Source: Gammaproteobacteria bacterium
GTDB lineage: Bacteria; Pseudomonadota; Gammaproteobacteria; Ga0077554; Ga007554
Length of the DNA stretch: 64,000 nucleotides
Direction: 5' to 3'
Assembly: GCA_040183005.1 (NCBI GenBank)
Contig: JAMPIW010000007.1
Location: 1,558,188 to 1,622,187, forward strand
In this document: positions 35,463 to 44,668 of the stretch, one piece after another
Numbering within the stretch: the stretch's first letter is position 1
How the letters are laid out: each line of letters starts with the position of its first letter
The notes under the pieces: generated by a model
Seen by the model: only the letters and a program-made list of their open reading frames with translations
The model's database searches: none
Told to the model about the DNA's origin: nothing
Translations under genes and position numbers: made by a program

Positions 35463-35786
35463 TCAAGTGTGCTGGCGCTGCAATGAAAGCCGCACGATGC
35501 CATCTTCAACCTTGACCGGGAAACAGGCCGTATGACCCTGGTCTGGTGCCACGGCGGTGCCGTCGCTCAATTCAAGTACCCAGTTGTGCAGCGGGCAGGT
35601 GACGCGCTTGCCATGCACGATGCCTTGCGACAAAGGGCCGCCCTTGTGCGGGCAGGAATCATTCAACGCAAACACTTCATCCTCCGCAGTGCGAAAGACT
35701 GCTATGTCGCCCTGCGTGGTGCGCACCACGCGCGAACCCAGGCGCGGGATATCCTCAAGTGTCCCGATTTCAATCCAGTCAGTCAT
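35463..35786 (-). CDS. nirD: Nitrite reductase small subunit (Rieske-type)
   Basis: A 107-residue protein with a Rieske-like fold. NDSCPHKGGPLSQGIVHGKR and VTCPLHNWVLEL hold the Cys-His pairs. It assists NirB in reducing nitrite to ammonium. I place the start at the ATG at 35786 (MTDWIEIGTLEDIPRLGS), the usual NirD opening; in-frame starts up to 35822 exist. It lies between nirB and nasA. Confidence 0.94.
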   Translation of the reverse strand: MTDWIEIGTLEDIPRLGSRVVRTTQGDIAVFRTAEDEVFALNDSCPHKGGPLSQGIVHGKRVTCPLHNWVLELSDGTAVAPDQGHTACFPVKVEDGIVRLSLQRQHT

Positions 35787-35836
35787 TATTTCAACCATTT
35801 TTCTTGCAGCAATAGCGTTCATAATTGTGTATTTTT

Positions 35837-35880
35837 ATCCCCTCTCCCTAACCCTCTCCCCGCAAGCGGGGCGAGGGGAT
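35837..35880. repeat. Interspersed hairpin repeat between nirB and nirD
   Basis: ATCCCCTCTCC and CCCCGCAAGCGGGGCGAGGGGAT form a nested stem in the 113-base gap. It is a common type of proteobacterial intergenic repeat and may act as an mRNA hairpin within the operon. Confidence 0.65.
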
Positions 35881-35899
35881 ATGTTTAATGGAATTGGAA

Positions 35900-38344
35900 T
35901 TAACCCACCAATTTAAGCGGAACAAATTCATGCCGCTCCACATCATGGCTGGCACGCTCTTCCCACGGGTCAACCTGAGCATACTTCTGTGATTCGACAA
36001 AGCGTTCGCGCAGCGCCTTGCGGCCTTCCGCATCTTCCACAATGCGTTGTTTGACATATTCTAACCCAACACGCTCGATCCACGGCGCGGTGCGATCCAG
36101 ATAATGCGCCTCTTCGCGGTAGAGCTGGATGAAGGCATAGCAATATTCCTCCACCTCGGCGTCGGTGGTAACCTTGCACAGCAGATCAGTTGCGCGCACC
36201 TTAACACCGCCGTTGCCGCCAACGTGCAACTCCCAGCCCGACTCCACCGCCACGATACCGAAATCCTTGATGGTGGCCTCGGCGCAGTTGCGCGGGCAGC
36301 CTGACACTGCCATTTTAAACTTGTGCGGCATCCACGATCCCCAGGTGCGTTTCTCCAACTCGATACCCATTGCGGTGGAATCCTGCGTGCCGAAGCGGCA
36401 CCACTCTTTGCCTACGCAGGTTTTAACGGTGCGCAATCCCTTCGCATAGGCGTGTCCCGACACCATTCCGCCTTTGTTCAAATCGCGCCACACGCCAGGC
36501 AGATCCTCCTTCTTGACACCGAGCAGGTCGATACGTTGACCGCCTGTCACTTTCACGGTGGGGATTTTATATTTATCCGCGACATCCGCGATGGTGCGCA
36601 GCTCATCGGGCGTGGTGACGCCGCCCCACATGCGCGGCACGACGGAGTAAGTGCCATCCTTCTGGATGTTGGCATGGACGCGCTCGTTGATAAAACGCGA
36701 CTGCGCATCGTCCTTGTATTCGGCAGGCCAGGCGCACAGCAGATAATAATTAAGCGCGGGACGGCATGAGTGGCATCCATTCGGGGTGCGCCACTCCAGA
36801 TAGCGCATTACATCGGGAATGCTCAGTAGATGCTGCTGGCGTATCACCTTGCGCACTTCGTCGTGGGTGTGATCGGTGCATTTGCACACCGGCTTTTCCT
36901 TGGGCGCGGCAGAATAGCCGCCACCCAGCACCGAAGACATGATCTGCTCTACCAATCCAGTGCATGAACCGCATGACGACGATGCCTTGGTATGCGTACG
37001 CACCTCATCAAGCGTGAACAAACCTTTCTCGGTGACAGCCTTGACGATAGTGCCCTTGCACACACCGTTGCAGCCGCACACCTCCATACTGTCGCTCATG
37101 CTGGCGGCCTTGTTCTGCCCGCCATGGCCGGCATCACCCAGGTGTGATTCGCCGAACATCAGATGATCGCGGAACGCCGAGATATCGGTACCGTCGCGCA
37201 TCAGCTGGAAATACCATGCGCCGTCGACGGTATCACCGTACATCACCGCACCATGGATACGGTTGTCTTTCAGCACGATTTTTTTGTACATGCCGCGCGC
37301 GGCATCCTTGATCACGATCTCTTCTGTGGTTTCGTCGCCGGTGAAATCTCCCGCGGAGAACAGATCAATGCCCGTGACCTTGAGCTTGGTGGAGGTCATG
37401 GAACCCTGGTAACGGGCGTAACCCAAATGGGCCAAGTGATTGGCGCATACCTTGGCCTGCTCGAACAGCGGCGCCACCAGGCCATAGGCCTGGCCGCGGT
37501 GCTGCACACACTCGCCGACGGCGTAGACGCGCGGATCGAAGGTCTGCAAGGTATCATTAGCCACAATGCCACGCTCGCAGTGGATGCCGGATTTTTTGGC
37601 CAGTTCGATATTGGGGCGAATCCCCACCGCCATCACCACCAGGTCGGCATACAGCTCGCTACCGTCCTTGAAACGCACACCACGCACGCGGTCTTCGCCG
37701 ATGATCGCCGTGGTCTGCGCCGGCATATAAAAGTGCATGCCGCGCTCTTCAAGTGACTTACGCAATAGCGCACCCGCAGCCTTGTCGAGCTGACGCTCCA
37801 TCAGCGTGTCCTGAATATGCACCACGGTGACACTCATGCCTTGGAGCATCAGACCATTGGCCGCCTCCAGGCCCAGCAGGCCACCGCCGATCACCACCGC
37901 GTGCTGATGTTGTTTTGAGGCCTCCAGCATGAGGTCGACATCGTGGATATCGCGAAACGTCACAACGCCCGGCAGGTCATTGCCCGGCACGGGCACGATG
38001 AAGGGATTAGAGCCCGTGGCCAGCAATAGGAAGTCGTATTCCGCCGTGGTGCCGTCTGAGGCGATGACCTTGCGCTTGCGGCGGTCAATCTGCACTACTT
38101 CCTTTTCTTTGCCGCAATGCAGGGTGATGCCATTGTCGACATACCATTGCTTGTCATTGAGCATGATCTGGTCGATGGTCTTTTCGCCCGCCAGCACCGG
38201 CGAAAGCAGGATGCGGTTGTAATTGCCATACGGTTCGGCGCCGAATACTGTGATGTCGTATTTGTCCGGTGCAATTTTCAGCAGTTCTTCAAGGGTGCGC
38301 ACACCCGCCATGCCGTTGCCGATCAAAACCAGTTTTTCTTTCAT
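35900..38344 (-). CDS. nirB: Nitrite reductase [NAD(P)H] large subunit
   Basis: An 814-residue enzyme reducing nitrite to ammonium. The N-terminal FAD/NAD(P) part starts KLVLIGNGMAGVRTLEELL and includes VVIGGGLLGLEAANGL. BFD-type [2Fe-2S] modules follow (CGCNGVCKGTIVKA..SSSCGSCTGLVE; CKCTDHTHDEV). The sirohaem/[4Fe-4S] domain has TCVGKEWCRFG and SGCPRNCAEATIKDFG. The ATG at 38344 follows GAGGA; the in-frame TTG two codons earlier is less likely. A sigma-54 promoter match lies about 60 bases upstream. Confidence 0.96.
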   Translation of the reverse strand: MKEKLVLIGNGMAGVRTLEELLKIAPDKYDITVFGAEPYGNYNRILLSPVLAGEKTIDQIMLNDKQWYVDNGITLHCGKEKEVVQIDRRKRKVIASDGTTAEYDFLLLATGSNPFIVPVPGNDLPGVVTFRDIHDVDLMLEASKQHQHAVVIGGGLLGLEAANGLMLQGMSVTVVHIQDTLMERQLDKAAGALLRKSLEERGMHFYMPAQTTAIIGEDRVRGVRFKDGSELYADLVVMAVGIRPNIELAKKSGIHCERGIVANDTLQTFDPRVYAVGECVQHRGQAYGLVAPLFEQAKVCANHLAHLGYARYQGSMTSTKLKVTGIDLFSAGDFTGDETTEEIVIKDAARGMYKKIVLKDNRIHGAVMYGDTVDGAWYFQLMRDGTDISAFRDHLMFGESHLGDAGHGGQNKAASMSDSMEVCGCNGVCKGTIVKAVTEKGLFTLDEVRTHTKASSSCGSCTGLVEQIMSSVLGGGYSAAPKEKPVCKCTDHTHDEVRKVIRQQHLLSIPDVMRYLEWRTPNGCHSCRPALNYYLLCAWPAEYKDDAQSRFINERVHANIQKDGTYSVVPRMWGGVTTPDELRTIADVADKYKIPTVKVTGGQRIDLLGVKKEDLPGVWRDLNKGGMVSGHAYAKGLRTVKTCVGKEWCRFGTQDSTAMGIELEKRTWGSWMPHKFKMAVSGCPRNCAEATIKDFGIVAVESGWELHVGGNGGVKVRATDLLCKVTTDAEVEEYCYAFIQLYREEAHYLDRTAPWIERVGLEYVKQRIVEDAEGRKALRERFVESQKYAQVDPWEERASHDVERHEFVPLKLVG

Positions 38345-38401
38345 TGCCAAATCCTCGCATCTTGCCCATAAGCCCTGAGGGCCATCTTCTTAAACCTTAA
38401 G

Positions 38402-38418
38402 GGCAATATGCGTGCCAG
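38402..38418 (-). promoter_or_regulatory. Sigma-54 promoter of nirB
   Basis: On the minus strand TGGCACGCATATTGC fits the -24/-12 consensus TGGCAC-N5-TTGC. It lies about 60 bases before the nirB start. Sigma-54 promoters need an enhancer-binding activator, and NtrC-like sites lie 110-185 bases further upstream. Confidence 0.8.
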
Positions 38419-38524
38419 ATGCGTTCTGGTATATTAATGCGACAATTATCTCTTTTATGACAATGTGTTAGTAATTCTATGATTTATGTACGAGGGGTTT
38501 GAGCACTTCACCGCCAGCCGGTAA

Positions 38525-38603
38525 TGCACCATTAATGTGCGGCCCTTTTACTTAGATGCATCCATCTTGGTGCGCTAATCTTATGATGCACATTTAATGT
38601 GCC
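38525..38603. promoter_or_regulatory. Three NtrC-like palindromes upstream of nirB
   Basis: TGCACCATTAATGTGC (38525-38540), TGCATCCATCTTGGTGCG (38557-38574) and TGCACATTTAATGTGC (38587-38602) each resemble the NtrC site TGCACC-N5-GGTGCA. They are spaced about 30 bases apart. The last overlaps the stop codon of the kinase/phosphatase gene. Nitrogen-limited activation is inferred from site type and the sigma-54 promoter. Confidence 0.65.
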
Positions 38604-40291
38604 AGCGCTGCAATCAATGCCAATAAAAGCATGGCCGAAATTATCTGCCAGAACACAACGGGATTGCGGTGATAGAGCGGCTGTTTGACCGGCACCGTGC
38701 GAATGCCGCGCGCCAAGCCATTTTCCAGCTCGAATGCCAGTTCCATTGCATCACCCAGACGCTTGCCTTTCTCCACTGCGGCGGCCTGCGCAAGCTGCAT
38801 ATCCAGCCACGCGGGCAAGTCCGGGCGGTGATGCGTCAAAGCGGTGCGCTTGTTAAAGCGTGGCCGCGAAAAAGGCTCCACCTCACCATAAGGATAGTGG
38901 CCGCCGCTGAACATGCGATAAAGCGTTACGCCCAGAGCATAGACATCGGATTGCTCGTCGCCCAATTCGCCATCGAATAATTCCGGTGCCATGTAGCTGG
39001 GTGTGCCCGGGATCTCGGCACGAGATAATTCCTCAAATCCGGGCAGACGTGCCACACCTAAATCCAGCAGCTTCAGGCCACCGCCTTCCTGCAACAACAC
39101 ATTGTCCGGCTTGATGTCGCGATGGATGATTCGCAACCTGTTGAGTGCATAAACCGCCTTGGCAAGCTTAATGCCAACATCGACGCCTTCATCAATGGAT
39201 ATCTTCGGGAGACGCAGCAGGCGCGCTTCAAGCGTTACGCCCTGGTAATAAGGCATCACCGAATACAGGCGCGTCTGCCGCCCCGGTGGTAGCTCAATGA
39301 CTCCCGCGATCCAAGGGCTACGCACCCTGGCTGCGATCCAGGCCTCGCGCACAAAGGCGCGGCGATATGCCTCTTCGCTGGCGACACGGGGGTGAGGGAA
39401 CTTGAGCACCACGGTGCGTGACTCAAACGTGTCCTCGGCCTTGAACAATCGACTGTAATGGCCGTCGGAAATCTTTTCGACCAAACGGAAACCATCTACC
39501 ACGTCACCTTCGTTGGGCAGATCATGGATCGGTAAGGCATCGATGGCCATTTCAAGATCGGACTGCTCTGCCGCAGGCAAGCCGATAACATCAATCACCA
39601 TGGCGGTGATGTTGTCCTGGCTGCCCGCCTCCTGCGCCGCCTGCACTATGGCCTGGGCGTCCTCTTCCGGCGCGGCGCGCGCCATCAACAAAGGCAAAAT
39701 ACGGCGATCCGACAGCACACCATGCACACCATCGCTGCACAGCAGAAAGCGGTCATGCAATTCCAGGCTGTGGGCCGAATAATCGATACGCAGATTTTCC
39801 TCGATACCCACGGCGCGAAACAGCACATGGCTCAGATCAGGATGGGCAAGGGTGTGATCCTCAGTCAGCCGGGCAAGCTTTTGGCCACGCAAGCGGTAGA
39901 TGCGCGAGTCCCCCACATGCACCACATGCGCCTGGCGGCCACGCAGAATGAGTGCGCTCAAGGTGGTGGCCATGCCTTCAAGGCGGCGGTCCTGCCGCCC
40001 CTGGAAATAAACCCAGCGGTTAATCGCACCCAGGGCGCGGGCTGCGGCACGCTCCACCCCCAGGGTTTCCGGCAGGCCATAATAACCTTCGATGAAGCCC
40101 CGAACCGTAGTCTCTGCGGCCTCACGCCCGCCCTTCGCACCACCCACACCATCCGCAACTGCCGCAACGACGCTGCGCCGGGCATTGGAGCGGGTATTGT
40201 CCAGATATGTGCCTACATAATCCTGGTTGGTATCACGCTTACCTGTGATGCTGGTGAAACCGATACGGGTTTGGAGATGGTCGCTGGACAT
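38594..40291 (-). CDS. PP2C phosphatase / Ser-Thr protein kinase fusion
   Basis: A 565-residue protein. Residues 1-240 form a PP2C phosphatase (GKRDTNQDYVGTYLD; VVAAVADGVGGAKGG; HVVHVGDSRIYRL; SQDNITAMVIDV). A protein kinase follows (VVLKFPHPR; IIHRDIKPDNVLLQEGG; KLLDLGVARL; GTPSYMAPELFDG), then a C-terminal transmembrane helix (VVFWQIISAMLLLALIAALA). The same fusion sits between the nitrate transporter and nirB in Pseudomonas; its targets are not established. Here about 7 kb of accessory DNA separates it from narK. Confidence 0.93.
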   Translation of the reverse strand: MSSDHLQTRIGFTSITGKRDTNQDYVGTYLDNTRSNARRSVVAAVADGVGGAKGGREAAETTVRGFIEGYYGLPETLGVERAAARALGAINRWVYFQGRQDRRLEGMATTLSALILRGRQAHVVHVGDSRIYRLRGQKLARLTEDHTLAHPDLSHVLFRAVGIEENLRIDYSAHSLELHDRFLLCSDGVHGVLSDRRILPLLMARAAPEEDAQAIVQAAQEAGSQDNITAMVIDVIGLPAAEQSDLEMAIDALPIHDLPNEGDVVDGFRLVEKISDGHYSRLFKAEDTFESRTVVLKFPHPRVASEEAYRRAFVREAWIAARVRSPWIAGVIELPPGRQTRLYSVMPYYQGVTLEARLLRLPKISIDEGVDVGIKLAKAVYALNRLRIIHRDIKPDNVLLQEGGGLKLLDLGVARLPGFEELSRAEIPGTPSYMAPELFDGELGDEQSDVYALGVTLYRMFSGGHYPYGEVEPFSRPRFNKRTALTHHRPDLPAWLDMQLAQAAAVEKGKRLGDAMELAFELENGLARGIRTVPVKQPLYHRNPVVFWQIISAMLLLALIAALAH

Positions 40292-40537
40292 AAAGACTCA
40301 AAAATATAAGACGCAAGAAAAAAACCTTCACTACCTTCCATTATCTTGCATTTTATTGCTTGCTGCTTGCTGCTTTTTTCGGGCGTCTCTATAAAATCGA
40401 GCAAGCTGTGCTGGCAGAGTGAAAAAAGCGTGCGGCGCGATTACGTGTTGACAACACTTGCGCCGAAAACGTTAAGCCGTGGAACCTCTCCACGAGTGCT
40501 GGATTGCTCCTCGCCAGTTGCGAGCCCAATGAGTTTG

Positions 40538-40560
40538 ACATATAATTTAACATATAATTT
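40538..40560 (+). promoter_or_regulatory. 11-bp direct repeat before the vapBC-like pair
   Basis: ACATATAATTT occurs twice with a one-base gap, 14 bases before the antitoxin start. It contains TATAAT-like promoter elements and may be the autoregulatory operator. The rest of 40292-40537 shows no gene. Confidence 0.45.
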
Positions 40561-40574
40561 TATGGAGGACAGAC

Positions 40575-40805
40575 ATGGGACAGGTCACTGTTTATTTTGA
40601 AGATGACATCGAGAAGCGACTCAAATCAGCAGCCAAGGCAGCGGGCATACCGGTGAGCCGCTGGGTGGCGGCGCTGGTGGAGGAAAAAACTCGCACGACA
40701 TGGCCCGAATCGGTGTTCAAACTTGCTGGCGCTTGGCCGGATTTTCCCGAGCCAGAGGAATTGCGACGCGCGCAGGGCGAGGACCACACGCGGGAGCCAC
40801 TCTGA
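40575..40805 (+). CDS. Antitoxin, ribbon-helix-helix type, of a VapBC-like pair
   Basis: A 76-residue protein: QVTVYFEDDIEKRLKSAAKA..GIPVSRWVAALVEEK is a ribbon-helix-helix pattern, followed by an acidic, Pro-rich toxin-wrapping tail (PDFPEPEELRRAQGED). The stop codon is directly followed by the ATG of a PIN-domain toxin gene. GGAGGA precedes the start. Confidence 0.85.
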   Translation: MGQVTVYFEDDIEKRLKSAAKAAGIPVSRWVAALVEEKTRTTWPESVFKLAGAWPDFPEPEELRRAQGEDHTREPL

Positions 40806-41201
40806 ATGTATCTGCTGGACACCAACACCCTAATCTATTTTTTCAAGGGCCAGGGCCGGGTAGCTGAACGATTATTGTCCACATCACCGATGGAAGTGGC
40901 CGTACCCACCCTGGTGATTTACGAAATCGAGGTCGGCATAGCCAAATCCGCGCAGCCTGTCAAGCGGCGGCGCCAGCTTGCAGAATTGCTGAGCGTCATC
41001 AAGGTAGTGCCGTTCGACCAGGCGGCCGCATCCGCCGCTGCTGGCGTAAGGGCAGCGCTCGAAGGTCGCGGACATCCCATTGGCCCCTTGGATACCCTCA
41101 TCGCCGGAACCGCCATAGCTCAGCGAGCAATTCTTGTTACGCACAACACGCGGGAATTCAAGCGGGTGCCAAAGCTTTTTTTGGCGGACTGGTACGAATA
41201 A
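40806..41201 (+). CDS. PIN-domain ribonuclease toxin (VapC family)
   Basis: A 131-residue PIN protein: MYLLDTNTLIYFFKG carries the first acidic residue, YEIEVGIAKS the second and PIGPLDTLIAGTAIAQRAIL the third. VapC toxins cleave specific tRNAs or rRNA. It starts right after the antitoxin stop. All catalytic acids are visible, so it is probably functional. Confidence 0.92.
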   Translation: MYLLDTNTLIYFFKGQGRVAERLLSTSPMEVAVPTLVIYEIEVGIAKSAQPVKRRRQLAELLSVIKVVPFDQAAASAAAGVRAALEGRGHPIGPLDTLIAGTAIAQRAILVTHNTREFKRVPKLFLADWYE

Positions 41202-41263
41202 AAGCCGCGCTTCGCCCATGGGCCATTTGTTCGGTGAGGCTGTGTAGCGTTCTCCCGGCCCGG

Positions 41264-41430
41264 CTACCGCTCCCACAAACTCTCCTGCCCATATTGCAAC
41301 GGTGGGCTGAGGAAATATTCGATCACCCGCCGCTTGCCGGTCTTGATCTCCACCGTCACGGCCATGCCGGGCGTCAGGTTTACCTGTTTGCCTTCGACAG
41401 CCAGCGAGAAACTTGGCGTCTTGTATTAAT
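41264..41430 (-). pseudogene. C-terminal relic of a HlyD-family secretion adaptor
   Basis: The frame ends FSLAVEGKQVNLTPGMAVTV, EIKTGKRRVIEYFLSPPLQY and GQESLWER, the classic end of type I secretion membrane-fusion proteins. A stop appears in frame just upstream and the ISL3 element begins at 41431. Only about 50 codons remain. The secretion ATPase is absent. Confidence 0.85.
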
Positions 41431-42808
41431 GGGTCTTCGTGAAATCGAGTGGGTGAAATTTAACATGAAAACCTCCGCAAGCCTTGTGGCATCAGGCAAA
41501 ATGCATCCTGCACCTGTTGCAGAAAATGGGAGGTTTTTTCAATGGCTATTTCACGCAAACCCAAACGCATTCTCGACGCATACCGATTCCCCTGTTTTCG
41601 CCCGCTGGAAAAGATACGCGGCATCTTTGGCGACTCCAAAGCACGGATCATCACGCTCGTTCGGCGCTCAAAAAAACGGCCTGCAACAGTTGCGGCAGAA
41701 CGCGCTCTGGTTGGTACGACAAGAGGCTTCGACGAGTTCGCGACCTCTCCTGTGGCGACACACGTATCTATCTGGAAATCGAAATTCGACGGGTGCTTTG
41801 TCGGCACTGCGGGAAAGTGAAACGCGAACGACTCGACTTTCTCGCCGACAACCCACTCTATACAAAGCGATTTTCTTGGTATGTAGGCAGACGGTGTCGC
41901 GCCAGCACGGTGTCGGACATTGCCCGCGAATTGCTTCTGGACTGGCACACCGTCAAGGAACTGGACAAGCAATACATGACCGCGCAACTGGAACGCGCCG
42001 GAACGCCAGCACCCAAGGCCATTGGCATCGACGAAATATCGATTCGCAAAGGACATACCTATCGCATTGTAGTCAGCGACTTGATCCGTGGTCGTCCCAT
42101 CTGGTTTGGCGGTGCCGACCGTTCGGAGGACAGCATGCGACAGTTCTATGACTGGCTGGGAGAGAAGAAATCCAAAGGCATTTGTCTTGCAGTGATGGAT
42201 ATGTGGAAGCCCTTTCGTAACGTAACCAACGAACGCGCCCCGCAGGCGGCCATCCTGTTCGACAAATTCCACATCATGAGCCATCTCGGCGATGCTCTGG
42301 ATAAAGTCAGAAAGATGGAATATGCACGTCTTCAGGGCAAGGATAGGCGCTACATTAAGGGGCAGAAATACGTACTGCTTTCCAATCACGAAAATATGAC
42401 ACTGGACGGCAGACGTTCTTTGAAGGCTTTGCTGGCAGCGAACAAACGGCTGAACACGGCGTACCTGCTGAAAGAGTCGTTTGGCCAGTTGTGGGATTAC
42501 AGGAGCGAAGCATGGGCGCGGCGTTTCTTCGAGAATTGGAAAACCAGCCTGAAGTGGCAGCGCCTGAAACCTTACGAGAAATTTGCCGAGATGATTGAGC
42601 GCCATTGGGATGGGATCGCAGCCTATTGCAAGCCAGAGAATAAAGTTTCACTCGGCTTTGTTGAGGGGCTCAACAATAAGATACGCGTCATCCAACGCCG
42701 TGCATATGGTCTGCGCGATGAAGAATATCTGCGACTAAAAATACTCACGTCTATGCTCCCGAGGCTCTAAAAAACATGAAATTTACCCACACGATCACGC
42801 GAAGAGCC
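41431..42808 (+). mobile_element. ISL3-family element
   Basis: The left end GGGTCTTCGTGAAATCGAGT (41431-) and right end (complement GGCTCTTCGCGTGATCGTGT, to 42808) are imperfect terminal repeats with the ISL3-type GGCTCTTC start. The flanks carry a perfect 8-bp target duplication, GTATTAAT (41423-41430 and 42809-42816). The insertion lies at the edge of the HlyD relic. Confidence 0.92.
41484..42770 (+). CDS. ISL3-family transposase
   Basis: The protein has a Cys zinc-binding segment (CNSCGRTRSGWYD; RRVLCRHCGKVKRERLDF), a helix-turn-helix (STVSDIARELLLDWHTVKEL) and a DDE core with AIGIDEISIRKGHTY, LAVMDMWKPFRNV and GFVEGLNNKIRVIQRRAYGL. The first 60 codons look unusual, so the true start may be later than 41484. 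No frameshift is seen in the core. Confidence 0.88.
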   Translation: MWHQAKCILHLLQKMGGFFNGYFTQTQTHSRRIPIPLFSPAGKDTRHLWRLQSTDHHARSALKKTACNSCGRTRSGWYDKRLRRVRDLSCGDTRIYLEIEIRRVLCRHCGKVKRERLDFLADNPLYTKRFSWYVGRRCRASTVSDIARELLLDWHTVKELDKQYMTAQLERAGTPAPKAIGIDEISIRKGHTYRIVVSDLIRGRPIWFGGADRSEDSMRQFYDWLGEKKSKGICLAVMDMWKPFRNVTNERAPQAAILFDKFHIMSHLGDALDKVRKMEYARLQGKDRRYIKGQKYVLLSNHENMTLDGRRSLKALLAANKRLNTAYLLKESFGQLWDYRSEAWARRFFENWKTSLKWQRLKPYEKFAEMIERHWDGIAAYCKPENKVSLGFVEGLNNKIRVIQRRAYGLRDEEYLRLKILTSMLPRL

Positions 42809-43846
42809 GTATTAATATATACATCTGCTGGCGATGATGCCTTAAATGGGCGATGTTGTATTGCAAGACCTGGTACCGTGCGCGACCGTTAGTGCGGCAA
42901 TCACATTGAGCGGATTACGCATGGTCTTGAAGATACCGCTGGACTCGATCAACCACTTTCGGAAAAAACGAGATTAAATTGCGTAAAAGATTATGCACAG
43001 CAAGTTCCTGTTGCGGCCCGCCATACGGAACCCGCGACGTGTCTGACCAGATAATTTCACGTACTGAGTTGTGACCAGGCGCGGAGAACAGATGTGCAGC
43101 GGTCAAGGCAAGATGTGCATCGTTAGTAATACGTAATGCGACGCCAGAATAAACTCCAGCCCCTTTAAGAACAGTCATATATCCAACTGTTTTTGATAGG
43201 AGTATTTGCTCACGCGGAATGGGCTCAACTTCCTGAGCGATTGTCATCAACCCCATTAAATTTATATCGCCCAAACCAACTCCGGAGGGAGACCCCATTG
43301 CGGCATACCACCTCTGTATTTCTTGCATTTCATGCTGTAGACGCCGCTCAAGTTCTGCGAATTCACGTTGCTCGATGAGCTGGCGCTCCTGATTCCTACG
43401 ATCAGACTCGAGCCGTAGATTAATTTCACGTAAATATTGATCAATACTCTCCATATCAGGTTTCTCCGGCAGGGGTTTAATCCAAGCACGAAGTTCCGCT
43501 TCGAACTCGGCCATTGTGAGGCGCTCTCCTGGTTCACGCAAGGTTGCCCGCTCTAATACAGAATCGAGCAAATCTGCTTGCTTCCCTACCCAGGTCGAAA
43601 GACGCAGCGCAGGAACTGTCAAATGTAGCGTACCCGGCATAGGAAATGACTGCGCAGTCCCCAGCTTCCAAAGCGTCTTTGCGAGTGAATAAACATCCGC
43701 AGGACCGCCAGCGGCATCCCGCGCACCTCCGAGTAACTCAGGAGCCTGATAGAACAGAGGACCAAACTTGCGCCCCATAGGCGTTAACTCAGGCTTATCG
43801 GGAAATGATGCAATTCCAAAGTCTCCGATAATCCAATTTCCATCTA

Positions 43847-44668
43847 GGTTCTGTTGACGTTTCGCGGTTTTGGTAGAATCCGCCGTTTTAGGTTGGCATG
43901 GACAGAACCAAAATAAGCGATAGTGAGTGGGTGCGTATATTGTCACACTTAACTAAATTGACGGGCGTGCATCTCGGATCGCCCGATAAATGCAGGCGAT
44001 TTATGGGCGCATCATTGTGGATACTGCGCACCGGCGCGCAGTGGCGGACGCTGCCGCCAGAGCATGGCAAATGGAATAGCGTCTTCAAGCGATACTCACG
44101 TTGGTGTGCGAATGGCGCATGGGATAGATTGCTCACTTATTTTTCTGAAGATGCTGATTTACAAGATGTTTCTATTGATGGAACGGTGACAAGAGCGCAC
44201 GCCTGTGCCGCAGGCGCGGCGGGCAGTTCGGCTGAAAAAGAAGCGCTGGGGCGCTCCAAAGGTGGGTTTAGCTGTAAGATTCATGCGGCCTGTGATGCAC
44301 TTGGCATGCCGATTGAATTCATTCTGACGGGTGGCCAAACGGCGGAGTGCACGGTCGCAATACCGCTGCTGGAAGGCATCCAAACATCAGCACTTCTGGC
44401 GGATAAAGGCTACGACACAAACGAGCTGCGCGCGTGGTTAAAGGCGCGTGGGATAGAGGTTGTGATTCCGCCGAAGTCGAACCGAAAAGAGAAAATTGAC
44501 TGTGATTATTGGCTTTATAAGGAGCGACATGCCGTCGAATGCATGTTTGGCAAGCTCAAGCATTATCGCCGGATTGCTACTCGATATGAGAAAAAAGCTG
44601 TTAATTACATGGGAATGCTATCTTTTGCGGCGGTACTTTTGTGGCTGAGATGAAACGTCAACAGAACC
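43847..44668 (+). mobile_element. IS5-family element (IS427-like)
   Basis: GGTTCTGTTGACGTTTC (43847-43863) and GAAACGTCAACAGAACC (44652-44668) are perfect 17-bp terminal inverted repeats. A TA on each side (43845-43846; 44669-44670) is the target duplication. The 822-bp size fits the compact IS5 subgroups. Confidence 0.92.
43898..44653 (+). CDS. IS5-family transposase
   Basis: A 251-residue single-frame transposase: WVRILSHLTKLTGVHLGSPD, FMGASLWILRTGAQWRTLPP, then the DDE core with VSIDGTVTRAHACAAG, LLADKGYDTNELRAWLKARG and ERHAVECMFGKLKHYRRIAT. The stop codon lies within the right terminal repeat. It looks intact. Confidence 0.93.
   Translation: MDRTKISDSEWVRILSHLTKLTGVHLGSPDKCRRFMGASLWILRTGAQWRTLPPEHGKWNSVFKRYSRWCANGAWDRLLTYFSEDADLQDVSIDGTVTRAHACAAGAAGSSAEKEALGRSKGGFSCKIHAACDALGMPIEFILTGGQTAECTVAIPLLEGIQTSALLADKGYDTNELRAWLKARGIEVVIPPKSNRKEKIDCDYWLYKERHAVECMFGKLKHYRRIATRYEKKAVNYMGMLSFAAVLLWLR

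Noticed and set aside
41234-42151. Plus-strand frame of 305 codons overlapping the ISL3 transposase
   Set aside because: It spans the HlyD relic/IS junction and runs in a different frame from the zinc-finger and DDE motifs.
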